A stretch of DNA of 32,241 bases from an uncultured Oscillospiraceae bacterium (GTDB lineage: Bacteria > Bacillota > Clostridia > Oscillospirales > Acutalibacteraceae): positions 1 through 32,241 of the forward strand of contig CASFRX010000053.1 in NCBI GenBank assembly GCA_949297075.1, in the 5' to 3' direction. The notes under the pieces are model-generated. The model saw nothing but the letters and a program-made list of their open reading frames with translations, searched no databases and had not been told where the DNA came from. This document shows, in pieces, positions 21,363 to 30,134 of this stretch. The translations under genes were made by a program, and so were the position numbers. The stretch's first letter is position 1, and each line of letters starts with the position of its first letter.

Positions 21363-22532
21363 AACTATAAGTGAAGCCAATATAACCAGCACTGCAAATC
21401 CGCCGATAAAGGGGAGAATAATCGGAAGAAACGGCCATATAAAGGGCAATGAAACGAGGCTTGAAATAATGCCCACACTTACTTTTATAGCCATGGTGCT
21501 TTCTGCTTCGGAAATGTTTTGCCAAGTGAAGTAAACATCTTTTCCCTCGGCATAGTATTGGTCTAAACCGATTGAATCCTTGCTTTCAACCTCTTTTAAA
21601 CCGCATTCTTTAAAGCCGTCGGAAACAATTTTTTGCATTTCTTCATCTTTAAAGGTTATTCTGCCAACCATACGAAGCTCGTTAGCAGGCTCTTCCTTGC
21701 GGAGATGACCGTTCTTGAAACCTGTGCACCACCAATATTTGCCGTATTCCCTTGTAAATTCTCTCTTCCATGTTCCGTTTTTTTCACAATGATACAAGGT
21801 CATTTCCATATCCAGCCAATCTTCTTCGGCAGGGCAGTTATACATTGTCCAATCATTTACACCTTTCTCGCTGTGAGGTCTGTTGTAAATGCCGATTTCG
21901 CCGCCGTAGAATATCATGCCGTATTGACCTTTCCACATCTGCAGCATCCAGTCTTTGTCTTCATATGTGAAGAAAACACGAATATAGTCATATTCCAGCA
22001 GAATATAGGGAGCGGCCAAATCGTAGATTTTGCCGAATCCGAAGTTATACTGCCAAGCATCTTTATCGTTTGTGTAGTAGTAATCGTCGTGGTAGCTGTA
22101 TTGGTAGCTGAGAATTTGCTGTTTTACGAGCAGATCCTTGAACAGATTGCCGCCTGTAACTACATTGATCGAAAACTCACCGGTGAGTGTTTCACCGTCA
22201 ACCTCGGCAGAAGCTATGATTACTGCCTTACCTTCACCAACGCCCCTTACAAGTCCGTTCCGGTCAACCGTGGCAACTTTTTCATTTAGCGAAGTCCAAG
22301 TGATTTCAGGCTGAATTTCAACATTGGTTACGGATGCAGTCATTTGAACCGTGCGCCGAACTGCAACGGTCAAGCTTTCGCTTTTTAGCACCAACGCATG
22401 GCTAATCGGCTGTTCCTGAGACGGCTCCTGAGTAGAGTCCTGCGCCAAAGCCATAATAGATACAGTTGAGCCGAGCATGAGCATGGCAAGAATTACGGAT
22501 AGAATCTTTACTGCAAAATTTCTTTTGTTCAT
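21360..22532 (-). CDS. Secreted/anchored Ig-like (BIG2) plus DUF4474 protein
   Basis: 390 residues from ATG 22532 (MNKRNFAVK), 6 nt after GAAGGAG; an upstream TTG overlaps that site and is rejected. Signal peptide ~1-30. A bacterial Ig-like group 2 domain at ~50-125 has ITWTSLNEKVATVDRNGLV and GEGKAVIIA, the fold's signature. A DUF4474-type domain at ~165-330 has VFFTYEDKDWMLQMWKGQ and YGMIFYGGEIGIYNR. Two hydrophobic stretches at the C-terminus (~350-388) would anchor it in the membrane. Function unknown; the Ig-like domain suggests a surface adhesion or wall role. Confidence 0.78.
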   Translation of the reverse strand: MNKRNFAVKILSVILAMLMLGSTVSIMALAQDSTQEPSQEQPISHALVLKSESLTVAVRRTVQMTASVTNVEIQPEITWTSLNEKVATVDRNGLVRGVGEGKAVIIASAEVDGETLTGEFSINVVTGGNLFKDLLVKQQILSYQYSYHDDYYYTNDKDAWQYNFGFGKIYDLAAPYILLEYDYIRVFFTYEDKDWMLQMWKGQYGMIFYGGEIGIYNRPHSEKGVNDWTMYNCPAEEDWLDMEMTLYHCEKNGTWKREFTREYGKYWWCTGFKNGHLRKEEPANELRMVGRITFKDEEMQKIVSDGFKECGLKEVESKDSIGLDQYYAEGKDVYFTWQNISEAESTMAIKVSVGIISSLVSLPFIWPFLPIILPFIGGFAVLVILASLIV

Positions 22533-22562
22533 AGGCTTCTCCTTCAAATAATATAGGTAAAT

Positions 22563-22581
22563 ATTATAAACAATAATTGTT
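22563..22581 (-). promoter_or_regulatory. -10 box and palindrome ahead of the DUF4474 gene
   Basis: Read leftward, TATAAT (complement of 22563-22568) lies about 30 bp before the start codon. Directly upstream of it is a perfect 13-bp palindrome, AACAATAATTGTT (22569-22581). No good -35 box is seen, which would fit a regulated promoter. The surroundings are extremely AT-rich. Confidence 0.35.
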
Positions 22582-22688
22582 AAATTTTTGTTAATTTTTT
22601 AAATTTAATTCAAATTTATTGTTTTTTAGTTTTACGGGCTTACTATTTTCATCTTTATTCCAAATTGGCATTATTTTCGGCCTTTTTG

Positions 22689-22697
22689 TGGTACAAT
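22689..22697 (+). promoter_or_regulatory. Extended -10 promoter of the ClC gene
   Basis: TGGTACAAT fits an extended -10 (TGn plus TACAAT). It lies about 40 bp before the TTG start, too close for a fluoride riboswitch, and none of that riboswitch's features are seen. Confidence 0.4.
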
Positions 22698-22737
22698 AGC
22701 ATACTGTAGTTTTTATGAACAGAAGGCGCAGAATATT

Positions 22738-23967
22738 TTGGAAAAGACTAAGAAATTAAACGATACAAAAGAATATGTTTTTGCTTTTTGGCGGTGGCTC
22801 TTTTTAGGAGTTGCCTTGGGTGTGGTCTGCGGATTAGTCGGCGCAGCCTTTTCTAAATCAATTCAAGGCGTAACAGCTCTTCGCTCGGAATATCCGTGGC
22901 TGCTTTATCTCCTCCCTTTGGGAGGCCTTGTTTCCGTTGCTCTATATAAGCTATGCAGGGTATCCGGAATCGGTACTGACGATGTTATGGAAAGCGTGAG
23001 GTCTGAAAAAAAGGTTCCGTTTATGTTGGCTCCGGCAGTTTTTGCGGCTTCGTCAATATCTCATTTATTGGGAGCGTCTGCGGGCAAAGAGGGTGCGGCA
23101 CTTCAGCTTGGCGGCAGCATTGCAAGTGTGTTCGGCAAGATTTTTCGTTTGGATGATAAAACTCACCACATAATCACAATGTGCGGCATGGGCGCACTTT
23201 TTTCTGCTGTTTTCGGGACTCCTTTAGGTGCTTGCGTTTTTGCATTGGAGGTAATAAGGGTAGGCCATTTCTGCTCTGCTGCATTTTTCCCTGCTATGGT
23301 TTCAAGTGTAACCGCCTTTGGAATATCTCAAATGTTGGGTGTTGAAGCGGAAAGATTTTCTGTCAATGCGGTGAATGAATTTTCTCTTGATACACTTTGG
23401 CGAGTAGCTGTTATAGCGGTTGCAGGAGCAGTAGTCAGCATTATTTTCTGTGGGGCAATTCACTATGCCGATAAGTTTTTTGAAAAGGCTTTTAAAAATG
23501 CTTTTTTGCGTATTGCTGCGGGCGGCGTTGTTATAGTTTTGCTCACTCTTTTGGTCGGCACAAGAGATTATAACGGCGGCGGCAACCATGTTATTGAACG
23601 CATTTTTGAAGGCGGAGAAATCCGCTATGAAGCTTTTGCGCTCAAAATTTTGTTTACTGCTATAACCATCGCAGCAGGATATAAAGGCGGAGAAATTGTT
23701 CCCACTTTCTTTATAGGCGCAACCTTAGGTGCTGCTCTTGCCGTGCCTTTGGGCTTAGACCCTGCTTTTGCGGCGGCTGTAGGTATGGCAGTTCTTTTCT
23801 GCTCGGTCACAAACTGTCCTTTGGCTACGATTATTATCAGCGCTGAGCTGTTCGGTTCAGAGGGCTTAATGTATTATGCCTTTGCGGCGGTAATGGCATT
23901 TTTGCTTTCGGGCAGATACGGTCTTTACCATAAGCAGATTTTTGTGTTCTCAAAGCTGCATGAATAG
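22738..23967 (+). CDS. ClC-family anion channel/antiporter, possibly fluoride type
   Basis: 409 residues from TTG 22738, with AGAAGG about 11 nt upstream. About ten hydrophobic helices and the ClC signature blocks: SAGKEGAALQLGGS (around residue 120; the gating Glu is present), FGTPLGACVFALEV (around 160) and YKGGEIVPTFFIGATLG (around 320). The KGGE..P.FFIGA block resembles the fluoride-exporting CLC-F branch rather than typical chloride antiporters, but no riboswitch is present to confirm this. It would move anions (fluoride or chloride) across the membrane, coupled to protons. Single-gene unit with no cytoplasmic CBS domains. Confidence 0.85.
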   Translation: MEKTKKLNDTKEYVFAFWRWLFLGVALGVVCGLVGAAFSKSIQGVTALRSEYPWLLYLLPLGGLVSVALYKLCRVSGIGTDDVMESVRSEKKVPFMLAPAVFAASSISHLLGASAGKEGAALQLGGSIASVFGKIFRLDDKTHHIITMCGMGALFSAVFGTPLGACVFALEVIRVGHFCSAAFFPAMVSSVTAFGISQMLGVEAERFSVNAVNEFSLDTLWRVAVIAVAGAVVSIIFCGAIHYADKFFEKAFKNAFLRIAAGGVVIVLLTLLVGTRDYNGGGNHVIERIFEGGEIRYEAFALKILFTAITIAAGYKGGEIVPTFFIGATLGAALAVPLGLDPAFAAAVGMAVLFCSVTNCPLATIIISAELFGSEGLMYYAFAAVMAFLLSGRYGLYHKQIFVFSKLHE

Positions 23968-23978
23968 AGCATTGGCTA

Positions 23979-24012
23979 TTGAAAAATGTAAATATTTGTG
24001 ATAATATTATCA
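23979..24012 (+). promoter_or_regulatory. Promoter of glyS with a palindrome over the -10
   Basis: TTGAAA (23979-23984), 17-bp spacer, TAATAT (24002-24007). The -10 is the centre of a perfect 14-bp palindrome TGATAATATTATCA (23999-24012). No T-box leader fits in the ~70-bp gap before glyS. Confidence 0.55.
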
Positions 24013-24040
24013 AGATATCGTTTGTGAAAGGAATTTTACA

Positions 24041-25420
24041 ATGCTTAACACAGAAAAAACTATGGATAAAATTGTTGCTCTTTGCAAAGGCAGAGGCTTC
24101 ATTTTTGCAGGCAGCGAGATTTACGGCGGCCTTGCAAATACTTGGGACTACGGCCCCTTAGGCTCAAGGCTTAAGAACAATGTTAAAGATACATGGCGCA
24201 AGCGTTTCATTCAGGAGCGCAAGAACAGCTACGAGGTTGATGCTGATATTCTCATGCATCCCAGAGTATGGGAAGCAAGCGGCCATGTTGCCAGCTTCTC
24301 CGATCCTCTTCTCGACTGTAAGGAGTGCAAAATGCGTCACAGGGCAGACAATCTTATTGATGATTTTGACCCCAACGCTCATGCAGACGGCATGACTAAG
24401 GACGAGATGTTTGAGTTCATCAAGGCAAACTCAATTCCTTGCCCCCATTGCGGCAAGCACAATTTTACGCCTATCCGTGAGTTTAACCTCATGTTCCAGA
24501 CTTTCCGAGGCGTTACTAACGATGGCAAGAGTACGATTTATCTCCGCCCCGAAAACGCTCAGGGTGAATATGTAAACTATCTCAATGTTCAGCGCACGAT
24601 GCGCGCAAAGCTTCCTTTCAGCATCGGTCAGATAGGTAAGGCTTTCCGCAACGAAATAACTCCCGGCAACTTTACTTTCCGCACAATCGAATTTGAGCAG
24701 ATGGAGTTCCAGACCTTCTGCAAAGAGGGCACAGATAACGAGCTTTACGATTACTTCAAGGAGTACGGTCTCAAATATTATCAGGATCTTGGCATCAAGC
24801 CCGAAAACCTGCGTTACCACGACCACGAAAAGCTTGCCCACTATGCAAAGGCCGCTTGTGATATAGAGTTCCTCTTCCCCTTCGGTTGGGGTGAAATCAA
24901 CGGCACTCATAACAGAACAAACTTCGACCTTACCCGTCACCAGGAATACAGCGGCACCAAGATGGATTATCTTGACCCCGAAACAAACGAGAGATATATT
25001 CCCTATATCATCGAATCAACCTACGGCCTTGACCGAACAGTTCTTGCCCTTCTCTGCGAAGCTTATGATGAAGAGGTTATTGATGCTGAGAAAAACGACA
25101 CAAGAGTTGTTCTCCACCTCAATCCCGCAGTTGCGCCTTATAAGGCCGCTGTTCTTCCTCTTTCAAAGAAGCTTTCCGGCGAGGCTCTCAAGGTTTACGA
25201 GATGCTTCAGAAGAAATTTATGGTTGACTTCGACGAAACAGGCTCAATCGGCAAGCGTTACCGCCGTGAGGATGAAATCGGTACACCTATCTGTATCACG
25301 TACGATTTTGACAGCGTTGAAGACGGCTGTGTGACAGTTCGTGACCGTGATACTATGGAGCAGAAGCGCATCAAGATTGAAGAGCTTGAGGCTTATATTG
25401 CAGCTGCTATTGAGTTTTAA
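24041..25420 (+). CDS. glyS: Glycyl-tRNA synthetase, single-chain class II
   Basis: 459 residues, the usual length of the alpha2 (dimeric) enzyme, from ATG 24041 after GAAAGGA. Joins glycine to tRNA-Gly with ATP. Visible blocks: [20 protein letters not shown] at the N-terminus, a Cys motif (DCKECKMRH...CPHCG), motif 2 region ([15 protein letters not shown]...[24 protein letters not shown]), motif 3 region ([17 protein letters not shown]) and the anticodon-binding domain from about residue 360 ([14 protein letters not shown]). All core parts are intact. Housekeeping gene; codon use is more biased (AAG, GAG, GGC) than its neighbours, as expected for high expression. Confidence 0.97.
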   Translation: MLNTEKTMDKIVALCKGRGFIFAGSEIYGGLANTWDYGPLGSRLKNNVKDTWRKRFIQERKNSYEVDADILMHPRVWEASGHVASFSDPLLDCKECKMRHRADNLIDDFDPNAHADGMTKDEMFEFIKANSIPCPHCGKHNFTPIREFNLMFQTFRGVTNDGKSTIYLRPENAQGEYVNYLNVQRTMRAKLPFSIGQIGKAFRNEITPGNFTFRTIEFEQMEFQTFCKEGTDNELYDYFKEYGLKYYQDLGIKPENLRYHDHEKLAHYAKAACDIEFLFPFGWGEINGTHNRTNFDLTRHQEYSGTKMDYLDPETNERYIPYIIESTYGLDRTVLALLCEAYDEEVIDAEKNDTRVVLHLNPAVAPYKAAVLPLSKKLSGEALKVYEMLQKKFMVDFDETGSIGKRYRREDEIGTPICITYDFDSVEDGCVTVRDRDTMEQKRIKIEELEAYIAAAIEF

Positions 25421-25435
25421 ACCCTATAAATAGTT

Positions 25436-25475
25436 TTGCCTGCTGTGCTTTTTTCGAGCATAGCAGGCAATTTTT
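25436..25475 (+). terminator. Terminator of glyS
   Basis: TTGCCTGCTGTGCT (25436-25449) pairs with AGCATAGCAGGCAA (25457-25470), one G-T pair, followed by TTTTT. Confidence 0.85.
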
Positions 25476-25483
25476 ATTGTTTC

Positions 25484-27736
25484 TTATTGTTTTTTAATGC
25501 TGTTTAGTTTTGCATTGAGAGCAAGCAGCTCTTCTTTAGAAAAGCTTATATTCATCATGCCGAGCATTGAAGTCAAGCGGAGGAGGGTGAAGCCTCCCAT
25601 CATTTTCATAATGCCCTCGTCCATTTTCAGGCTGTCGCCCATGGCAGCTGCGGCGCCTTCTGCGCTTTGCATAGCGTTTTCAAGCTGCTTTGCTATTCCG
25701 GCGAAAACAGCTCTGCCCTCATCGCTTTTTAAAATTTCGCTCAGCTTGTCGTTAAGGGAATAATAACCCTCAGGCGCAGTGATATCAAACCAGTTGAGAA
25801 CTGCGCCTTTTTCTTTTAGCCTATAGGCTTCGTTGAAGCTGTCCACTTTGTTGATGGTGCTTTCGTCCTTATATTCTCCTGCAGCAGCCGTCAGCTTTGT
25901 TTCGCCCATGTTGGGTACATCAAAATAGAAAAAGTGATTTTCGCTTCTTTGCTTGCCTACACTTTTTCCGTCGGCATACAGTTCAACTTCGGGCAGATTT
26001 GAATAAACTGTTACCTTGGTTACTTCCTCAACTCTGTCAATATATCGTTTGCCGCAGATGTGGACAAATTTTTCATCGCTCAGCCAAGCTTTGTAGGCAT
26101 AAAACGCATCTTTTTTATACTTTCGGTCAAAGGTGACAAGTCCCTTGTGGTTTTGTCCGTTTTCGCCGCCCTCGGCTCGTGCGTCTGCGCCGAAATCAAA
26201 CATATTCCACACATAAGTTGCCCAAATATATTCCCTGGAAAAAAGCTGTTTTATAAGCTCTTCGTGGTAATGTGCCTGATATTCTTCGGTGTAATCTCCC
26301 TGTGTGGGCTCGGAAGTGTGCCAGTCAAGCGCCTCGCAGCCGTATTCGCTCATGCCTACGGGAATATTCGGATATTCCCTGTGGAAATTGTCAAACCACG
26401 GACCATTCATATCTGTTTCGCCGCCATACCATCCGAAATAGTGGTTAAAGGCAACAACATCGGGAATTTGTATATAGGGGTCGTGAATATCGCACATGGA
26501 TACAACGGCAACGGTGGTCAGCCTTGTGGGGTCAAGCCGGTGGGCTAAATCGTTTAATATGCGGTGGTTTTCCAGCAAATCTTCGTTGGATTTTCCCGTC
26601 ATTGTTATTTCGTTTGAAAGACCCCAAACTACGATTGAAGCATGGTTGTAGTTTTGAGTTATCAGCTCTTTCATTTGGCTTATTGTATTCTCTCTGCCAT
26701 CGGGCATATGGCTTGAAATATAGGGGATTTCCGCCCATACAACAAAGCCGAGTTCATCGCAAAGGTCATAAAAGCGTTGGTCATGCTGGTAATGGGCAAG
26801 GCGGATTGTGTTTGCGCCGAGCTCAAGTATAAGCCCTGCGTCACGCTTGTGGTTTTCCGGCTGTAAAGCGTTACCCAAACCCCACCAATCCTGATGCCTT
26901 GAAACACCTCGCAGGGGATAGCTCTCTCCGTTGAGAAAGAAGCCTTTTTGAGGGTCAATTTCAAAGGTGCGGCAGCCGAATCGAGTATTTACTCGGTCTA
27001 TGATTTTCCCCTTTTCCATAAGCTGTGCCGCAAGGGAATAAAGATACGGGTCCTTTGTGCCGTGCCATAAGTGAACATTGGGAATGTTAAAAGTTACCGA
27101 TGTTTCGCCGCTCTCTTTTGTTTCAATTTCTGCGCCTGATTTGTCATAGAGCTTGTAGCGCACGGTTTGCTCCGGCTTTTTATCGGTTAAGAAAACTTCC
27201 ACTTTAACTTCGGCGTCTTTACCGTCAATTTTCGGCGTAACGGAAATACCGGATCCGCCGAAGTAATCCAAATCAAAATGGCTGTTGCTCACGCCTATAA
27301 TGTTCACATCTCTGTAAAGTCCGCCGTAGAAGGTGAAATCTGCATTTTGCGGATAAACTTCTTTGTTTTGGGAGTTATCAACGGTTATAACAAGTAAATT
27401 ATTGTCTTCAAGTGCGTTTGTCAGGTTAACTCGCCATATTGAATATCCGCCGTCATGTTCAGCAAGCTTCTTGCCGTTTAAAAACACGGCTGCAGAGGAA
27501 TTAGCACCGTTGATTTCGAGATAATACTGCTCGGCTTCCGGTAAATCGGTTAAACTGAAGCTTTTTGCATAACAGCAGATGCCTCTGTAGTAGTCGTTGC
27601 CTCCGTCCTGGCCGTCAATATCGTTCCATGTGTGGGGCAAATTGACCCAAATCCAGTTTTTCGGCAGGGTAAGGGGAACCGTGTTTGTCTCCTTTGAAAA
27701 AGCCCATTTTGCGTTAAAACTCAATACTTTTCTCAT
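25484..27736 (-). CDS. Glycoside hydrolase family 2 (beta-galactosidase/beta-glucuronidase type)
   Basis: 750 residues from ATG 27736 after AGGAGA. GH2 layout: N-terminal sugar-binding domain (NLPHTWNDIDGQDGGNDYYRG), Ig-like domain (NVHLWHGTKDPYLYSL), and a TIM barrel with the acid/base Glu in VVWGLSNEIT and the nucleophile Glu in VGMSEYGCE. An NxK triplet (NHK at 26144-26152) lies in GQNHKGLVTFDR; this feature is needed for beta-glucuronidases but also occurs in other GH2 enzymes, so the sugar is not certain. No signal peptide, so it acts inside the cell on imported glycosides. The last ~100 residues form a helical, Met-rich extension not found in short GH2 enzymes. Three bases separate it from the transporter. 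Confidence 0.9.
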   Translation of the reverse strand: MRKVLSFNAKWAFSKETNTVPLTLPKNWIWVNLPHTWNDIDGQDGGNDYYRGICCYAKSFSLTDLPEAEQYYLEINGANSSAAVFLNGKKLAEHDGGYSIWRVNLTNALEDNNLLVITVDNSQNKEVYPQNADFTFYGGLYRDVNIIGVSNSHFDLDYFGGSGISVTPKIDGKDAEVKVEVFLTDKKPEQTVRYKLYDKSGAEIETKESGETSVTFNIPNVHLWHGTKDPYLYSLAAQLMEKGKIIDRVNTRFGCRTFEIDPQKGFFLNGESYPLRGVSRHQDWWGLGNALQPENHKRDAGLILELGANTIRLAHYQHDQRFYDLCDELGFVVWAEIPYISSHMPDGRENTISQMKELITQNYNHASIVVWGLSNEITMTGKSNEDLLENHRILNDLAHRLDPTRLTTVAVVSMCDIHDPYIQIPDVVAFNHYFGWYGGETDMNGPWFDNFHREYPNIPVGMSEYGCEALDWHTSEPTQGDYTEEYQAHYHEELIKQLFSREYIWATYVWNMFDFGADARAEGGENGQNHKGLVTFDRKYKKDAFYAYKAWLSDEKFVHICGKRYIDRVEEVTKVTVYSNLPEVELYADGKSVGKQRSENHFFYFDVPNMGETKLTAAAGEYKDESTINKVDSFNEAYRLKEKGAVLNWFDITAPEGYYSLNDKLSEILKSDEGRAVFAGIAKQLENAMQSAEGAAAAMGDSLKMDEGIMKMMGGFTLLRLTSMLGMMNISFSKEELLALNAKLNSIKKQ

Positions 27737-27739
27737 CGT

Positions 27740-29152
27740 TTATTCTCCTGTTCTTTTATGCTTAATTGCAAGCTCGGCAACATTTTGCTCAACCTGCTTT
27801 TTGTGTAGGGGATACCAGAACCAAAGCACGGCGGCGAGCAGTAAAAAACCTATGGCAGGTACTAATGTTGATATACCGTAAATTCCGTCTAAAACTTGGG
27901 GCGTCTGAGTAACTCCCTGTGTGGCGGCGCTCTCGTTATAGCCTATTGCCGTCAACAGCCAACCCGAGAGTCCTGCCGCAAGAGCCTGACCGAGCTTTCT
28001 GGCAAAGGAATAAAGAGCATAAACCGAGCCGTCCTCGCGAATACCGTTTTTTATTTCCGAATAATCTATGACATCCGTAATCAGCGCCCAGGAAACCATG
28101 GAGAATATACCTAAGCCTAACCAGCAAAGGGCTTGAAGCGCTATATAAATCCATACGTTTGAGGGACGCAAAATGAACATCACAAGGCATATAAATCCTG
28201 CAAAAAGGTTTGATACTACGCTGACCTCGGCTTTACCGAGCTTGCGTGTGAGCGGCTTGGAAAATGCCGCCGCAACTATCATTCCAAAGAGCATAGTGAC
28301 CGTTGAAGCGGACTGCGCCTCCTTGCTTCCGTAGTAATCGGGGAAGATGTATGCCGCCATGTTTTGCATTGTGAGCTGAGCAAGCAGCATAACAATGCTT
28401 GCGACGATTATTGAAATCAGCGCACGGTTTTTAAGTGCATTTTTCAGCATTTGGCCGGCGGAATTTTCCTTGAAGGCGTCGGGCTTAACTTTGGGTCTGA
28501 CGCGTTCTGTAACAAGAGCGTAGCAAATAAGATAGCAGATAATCGACAGAACGGAGAATAATCCAGCCATGATTGTGACTTTTCTGCCTATAAGCACTTC
28601 TTTTTCGCCGATTGTTTCGTAAGCGAAAAGGGGAAAAATAATGCCTATAATGGCGCCGGCAAGTGTGCCTCCCATGGTGCGGAAAGTGGAAAGAGACTGC
28701 CTGTCTCCGGGGTCTGCGGATATAGCCGAAGCCATGGAGCCGTAGGGGATATTGATGGAGGTATAAAAAAACGAACCCCATATAATATAGGTTACTAAAA
28801 AATAGGCAATTTTGCCCCAGTAGGGAAGTATATCGGCAAGGAAGGATTGGTACATTAAAAATGATGCAATAGCCACGGGAAAGCTCATTCGCAAAATCCA
28901 TGGCTTGAATTTGCCGTGTTTGGTGGTTTTGCCTTTGTCGCAGATTCTGCCCATGGTGACATCCGTAAAAGCGTCTACAAAGCGTGCAACCATCATAATT
29001 GTGCCAACTGCGCCGGCGCTGACTCCCATAACATCGGTGTAGAATTTCATCAGCACCATTGTTGAAAGAATAAAGGTGAAATCGTTGCCGAAATCACCGA
29101 AAAGATAGCCTACTTTATCTTTTATACCGAAAGGTTTAAACGATTTTTCCAT
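27740..29152 (-). CDS. GPH-family sugar:cation symporter
   Basis: 470 residues from ATG 29152 (MEKSFKPFGIKDKVGYL), 8 nt after GAAGGAGTG. About 12 hydrophobic helices. GPH (MelB/YicJ/XynP) blocks: GYLFGDFGNDFTF, ARFVDAFTDVTMGRICDKG with the cation-binding Asp residues, KHGKFKPWILR, INIPYGSMASAIS and GLGIFSMVSWALITDVIDY. Takes up glycosides with sodium or protons. Directly upstream of the GH2 gene, so the pair imports and hydrolyses the same sugar. A 13-bp palindrome (ACAAAATTTTTGT, 29193-29205) lies just before the ribosome-binding site and may be an operator; no good promoter was placed. Confidence 0.92.
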   Translation of the reverse strand: MEKSFKPFGIKDKVGYLFGDFGNDFTFILSTMVLMKFYTDVMGVSAGAVGTIMMVARFVDAFTDVTMGRICDKGKTTKHGKFKPWILRMSFPVAIASFLMYQSFLADILPYWGKIAYFLVTYIIWGSFFYTSINIPYGSMASAISADPGDRQSLSTFRTMGGTLAGAIIGIIFPLFAYETIGEKEVLIGRKVTIMAGLFSVLSIICYLICYALVTERVRPKVKPDAFKENSAGQMLKNALKNRALISIIVASIVMLLAQLTMQNMAAYIFPDYYGSKEAQSASTVTMLFGMIVAAAFSKPLTRKLGKAEVSVVSNLFAGFICLVMFILRPSNVWIYIALQALCWLGLGIFSMVSWALITDVIDYSEIKNGIREDGSVYALYSFARKLGQALAAGLSGWLLTAIGYNESAATQGVTQTPQVLDGIYGISTLVPAIGFLLLAAVLWFWYPLHKKQVEQNVAELAIKHKRTGE

Positions 29153-29220
29153 ATATTCACACTCCTTCATATATTTCTTTTTGTAGTGTGACACAAAATT
29201 TTTGTTTTATAAGCTGTTGT

Positions 29221-29257
29221 AAATAAAAAATGCACCTGCTTTATTTGCAGATGCATT
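29221..29257 (-). terminator. Terminator after the GH43 gene
   Basis: AATGCACCTGC (29229-29239) pairs with GCAGATGCATT (29247-29257), one mismatch. Read leftward it is followed by a T-rich run. It separates the iolB-GH43 unit from the symporter-GH2 unit, so the downstream pair either has its own promoter or relies on read-through. Confidence 0.7.
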
Positions 29258-29284
29258 GATAATACTTGCCACCTTAGGTTTAAA

Positions 29285-30130
29285 TTAAACTATTTCCAGT
29301 GAAGTATCGGTTTCTTTAATTTCAAAAAATGCAGGCCGTTCATCCGGCTGATTGTTGGGGCAGTGCAAAGTCAGCCGCAATTTGCCGTCAAGCCCCTTAA
29401 ATATCATTCCGTGGCCTCCGTTATCGTCAAACAGGTTAGGCAGATGCTTCCAACTGCCGCTGATTTTGCCGTTATCGGAGGTGCAGACGCATTGAAAATA
29501 TTTACCGTTAACCGTAGACCATATCATGATAAGCTTTTCGTTTTTAAGTCTGTACATAAAAGGTCCGTCGGTTACATTATGACAGCTTTCATTACCCTCG
29601 CGGTTTAGAAAACTGCTTGCGGCAAAAAGAGTTTTCGGCTCGCCTACAGCTTCTTTTAAATCCGCTGTGAGCTGTATATAGTTTACCGTGCCGTCGAAAA
29701 TTTGAGTGTGTTCGTGGCAGAAGACGCAGTAGGGTACGCTGTCTTCAACATAAAATGTGCCGTCCAAACATTCCCAATCGTAGGGAGTTATGGCTTTTCC
29801 CGTGAGAGGCTTGAATTCGCCTTCAGGTGAATCGGAAACTAAAACATAGGTGCCTCTGAGCCCGTTTTCCTTGCCAAAGGTGGCAAACATATAAAATTTT
29901 CCGCAGTATTCATGCACTTCGGGTGCCCAGTTTGCCTGCCTGTTAAGTCCGTACTTTTCCGAATCAAAAATAGATTTTGGTTCACTCCAATTTTCAAGGT
30001 CAGTGCCTTTGTAAACATCAACACCGCCAACCTTGATGCCGAAATCCTTAGCTCTCGTGCCATACATATAATAGGTGTTGTTATGCACTAAAACAAAGGG
30101 GTCGCGGATGTGTATGTCTTGGTTTTTCAT
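29285..30130 (-). CDS. Glycoside hydrolase family 43 protein
   Basis: 281 residues from ATG 30130 (MKNQDIHIRDPFVLV), 4 bp after the iolB-like stop; longer in-frame starts lie inside that gene. Five-bladed beta-propeller of the GH43 type: the catalytic base Asp in IRDPFVL, WAPEVHEYCGKFYMFATF, ECLDGTFYVEDSVPYCVFCH and LIMIWSTVNGKYFQCV. The family cuts arabinosides and xylosides in plant polymers, and some members act on galactans. No signal peptide, so it works on imported oligosaccharides. It is short for the family and lacks an accessory C-terminal domain. Confidence 0.85.
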   Translation of the reverse strand: MKNQDIHIRDPFVLVHNNTYYMYGTRAKDFGIKVGGVDVYKGTDLENWSEPKSIFDSEKYGLNRQANWAPEVHEYCGKFYMFATFGKENGLRGTYVLVSDSPEGEFKPLTGKAITPYDWECLDGTFYVEDSVPYCVFCHEHTQIFDGTVNYIQLTADLKEAVGEPKTLFAASSFLNREGNESCHNVTDGPFMYRLKNEKLIMIWSTVNGKYFQCVCTSDNGKISGSWKHLPNLFDDNGGHGMIFKGLDGKLRLTLHCPNNQPDERPAFFEIKETDTSLEIV

Positions 30131-30134
30131 GTGC

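Noticed and set aside
21633..22289. 218-codon rightward frame opposite the DUF4474 gene
   Set aside because: The leftward frame has a signal peptide, Ig-like domain, ribosome-binding site and terminator; the opposite frame has none.
23968..24040. T-box leader for glyS
   Set aside because: Only about 70 bp lie between the genes, too short for a T-box, and no terminator or antiterminator pair is present.
24431..24940. 169-codon leftward frame inside glyS
   Set aside because: Shadow of a highly conserved gene with biased codons; no ribosome-binding site.
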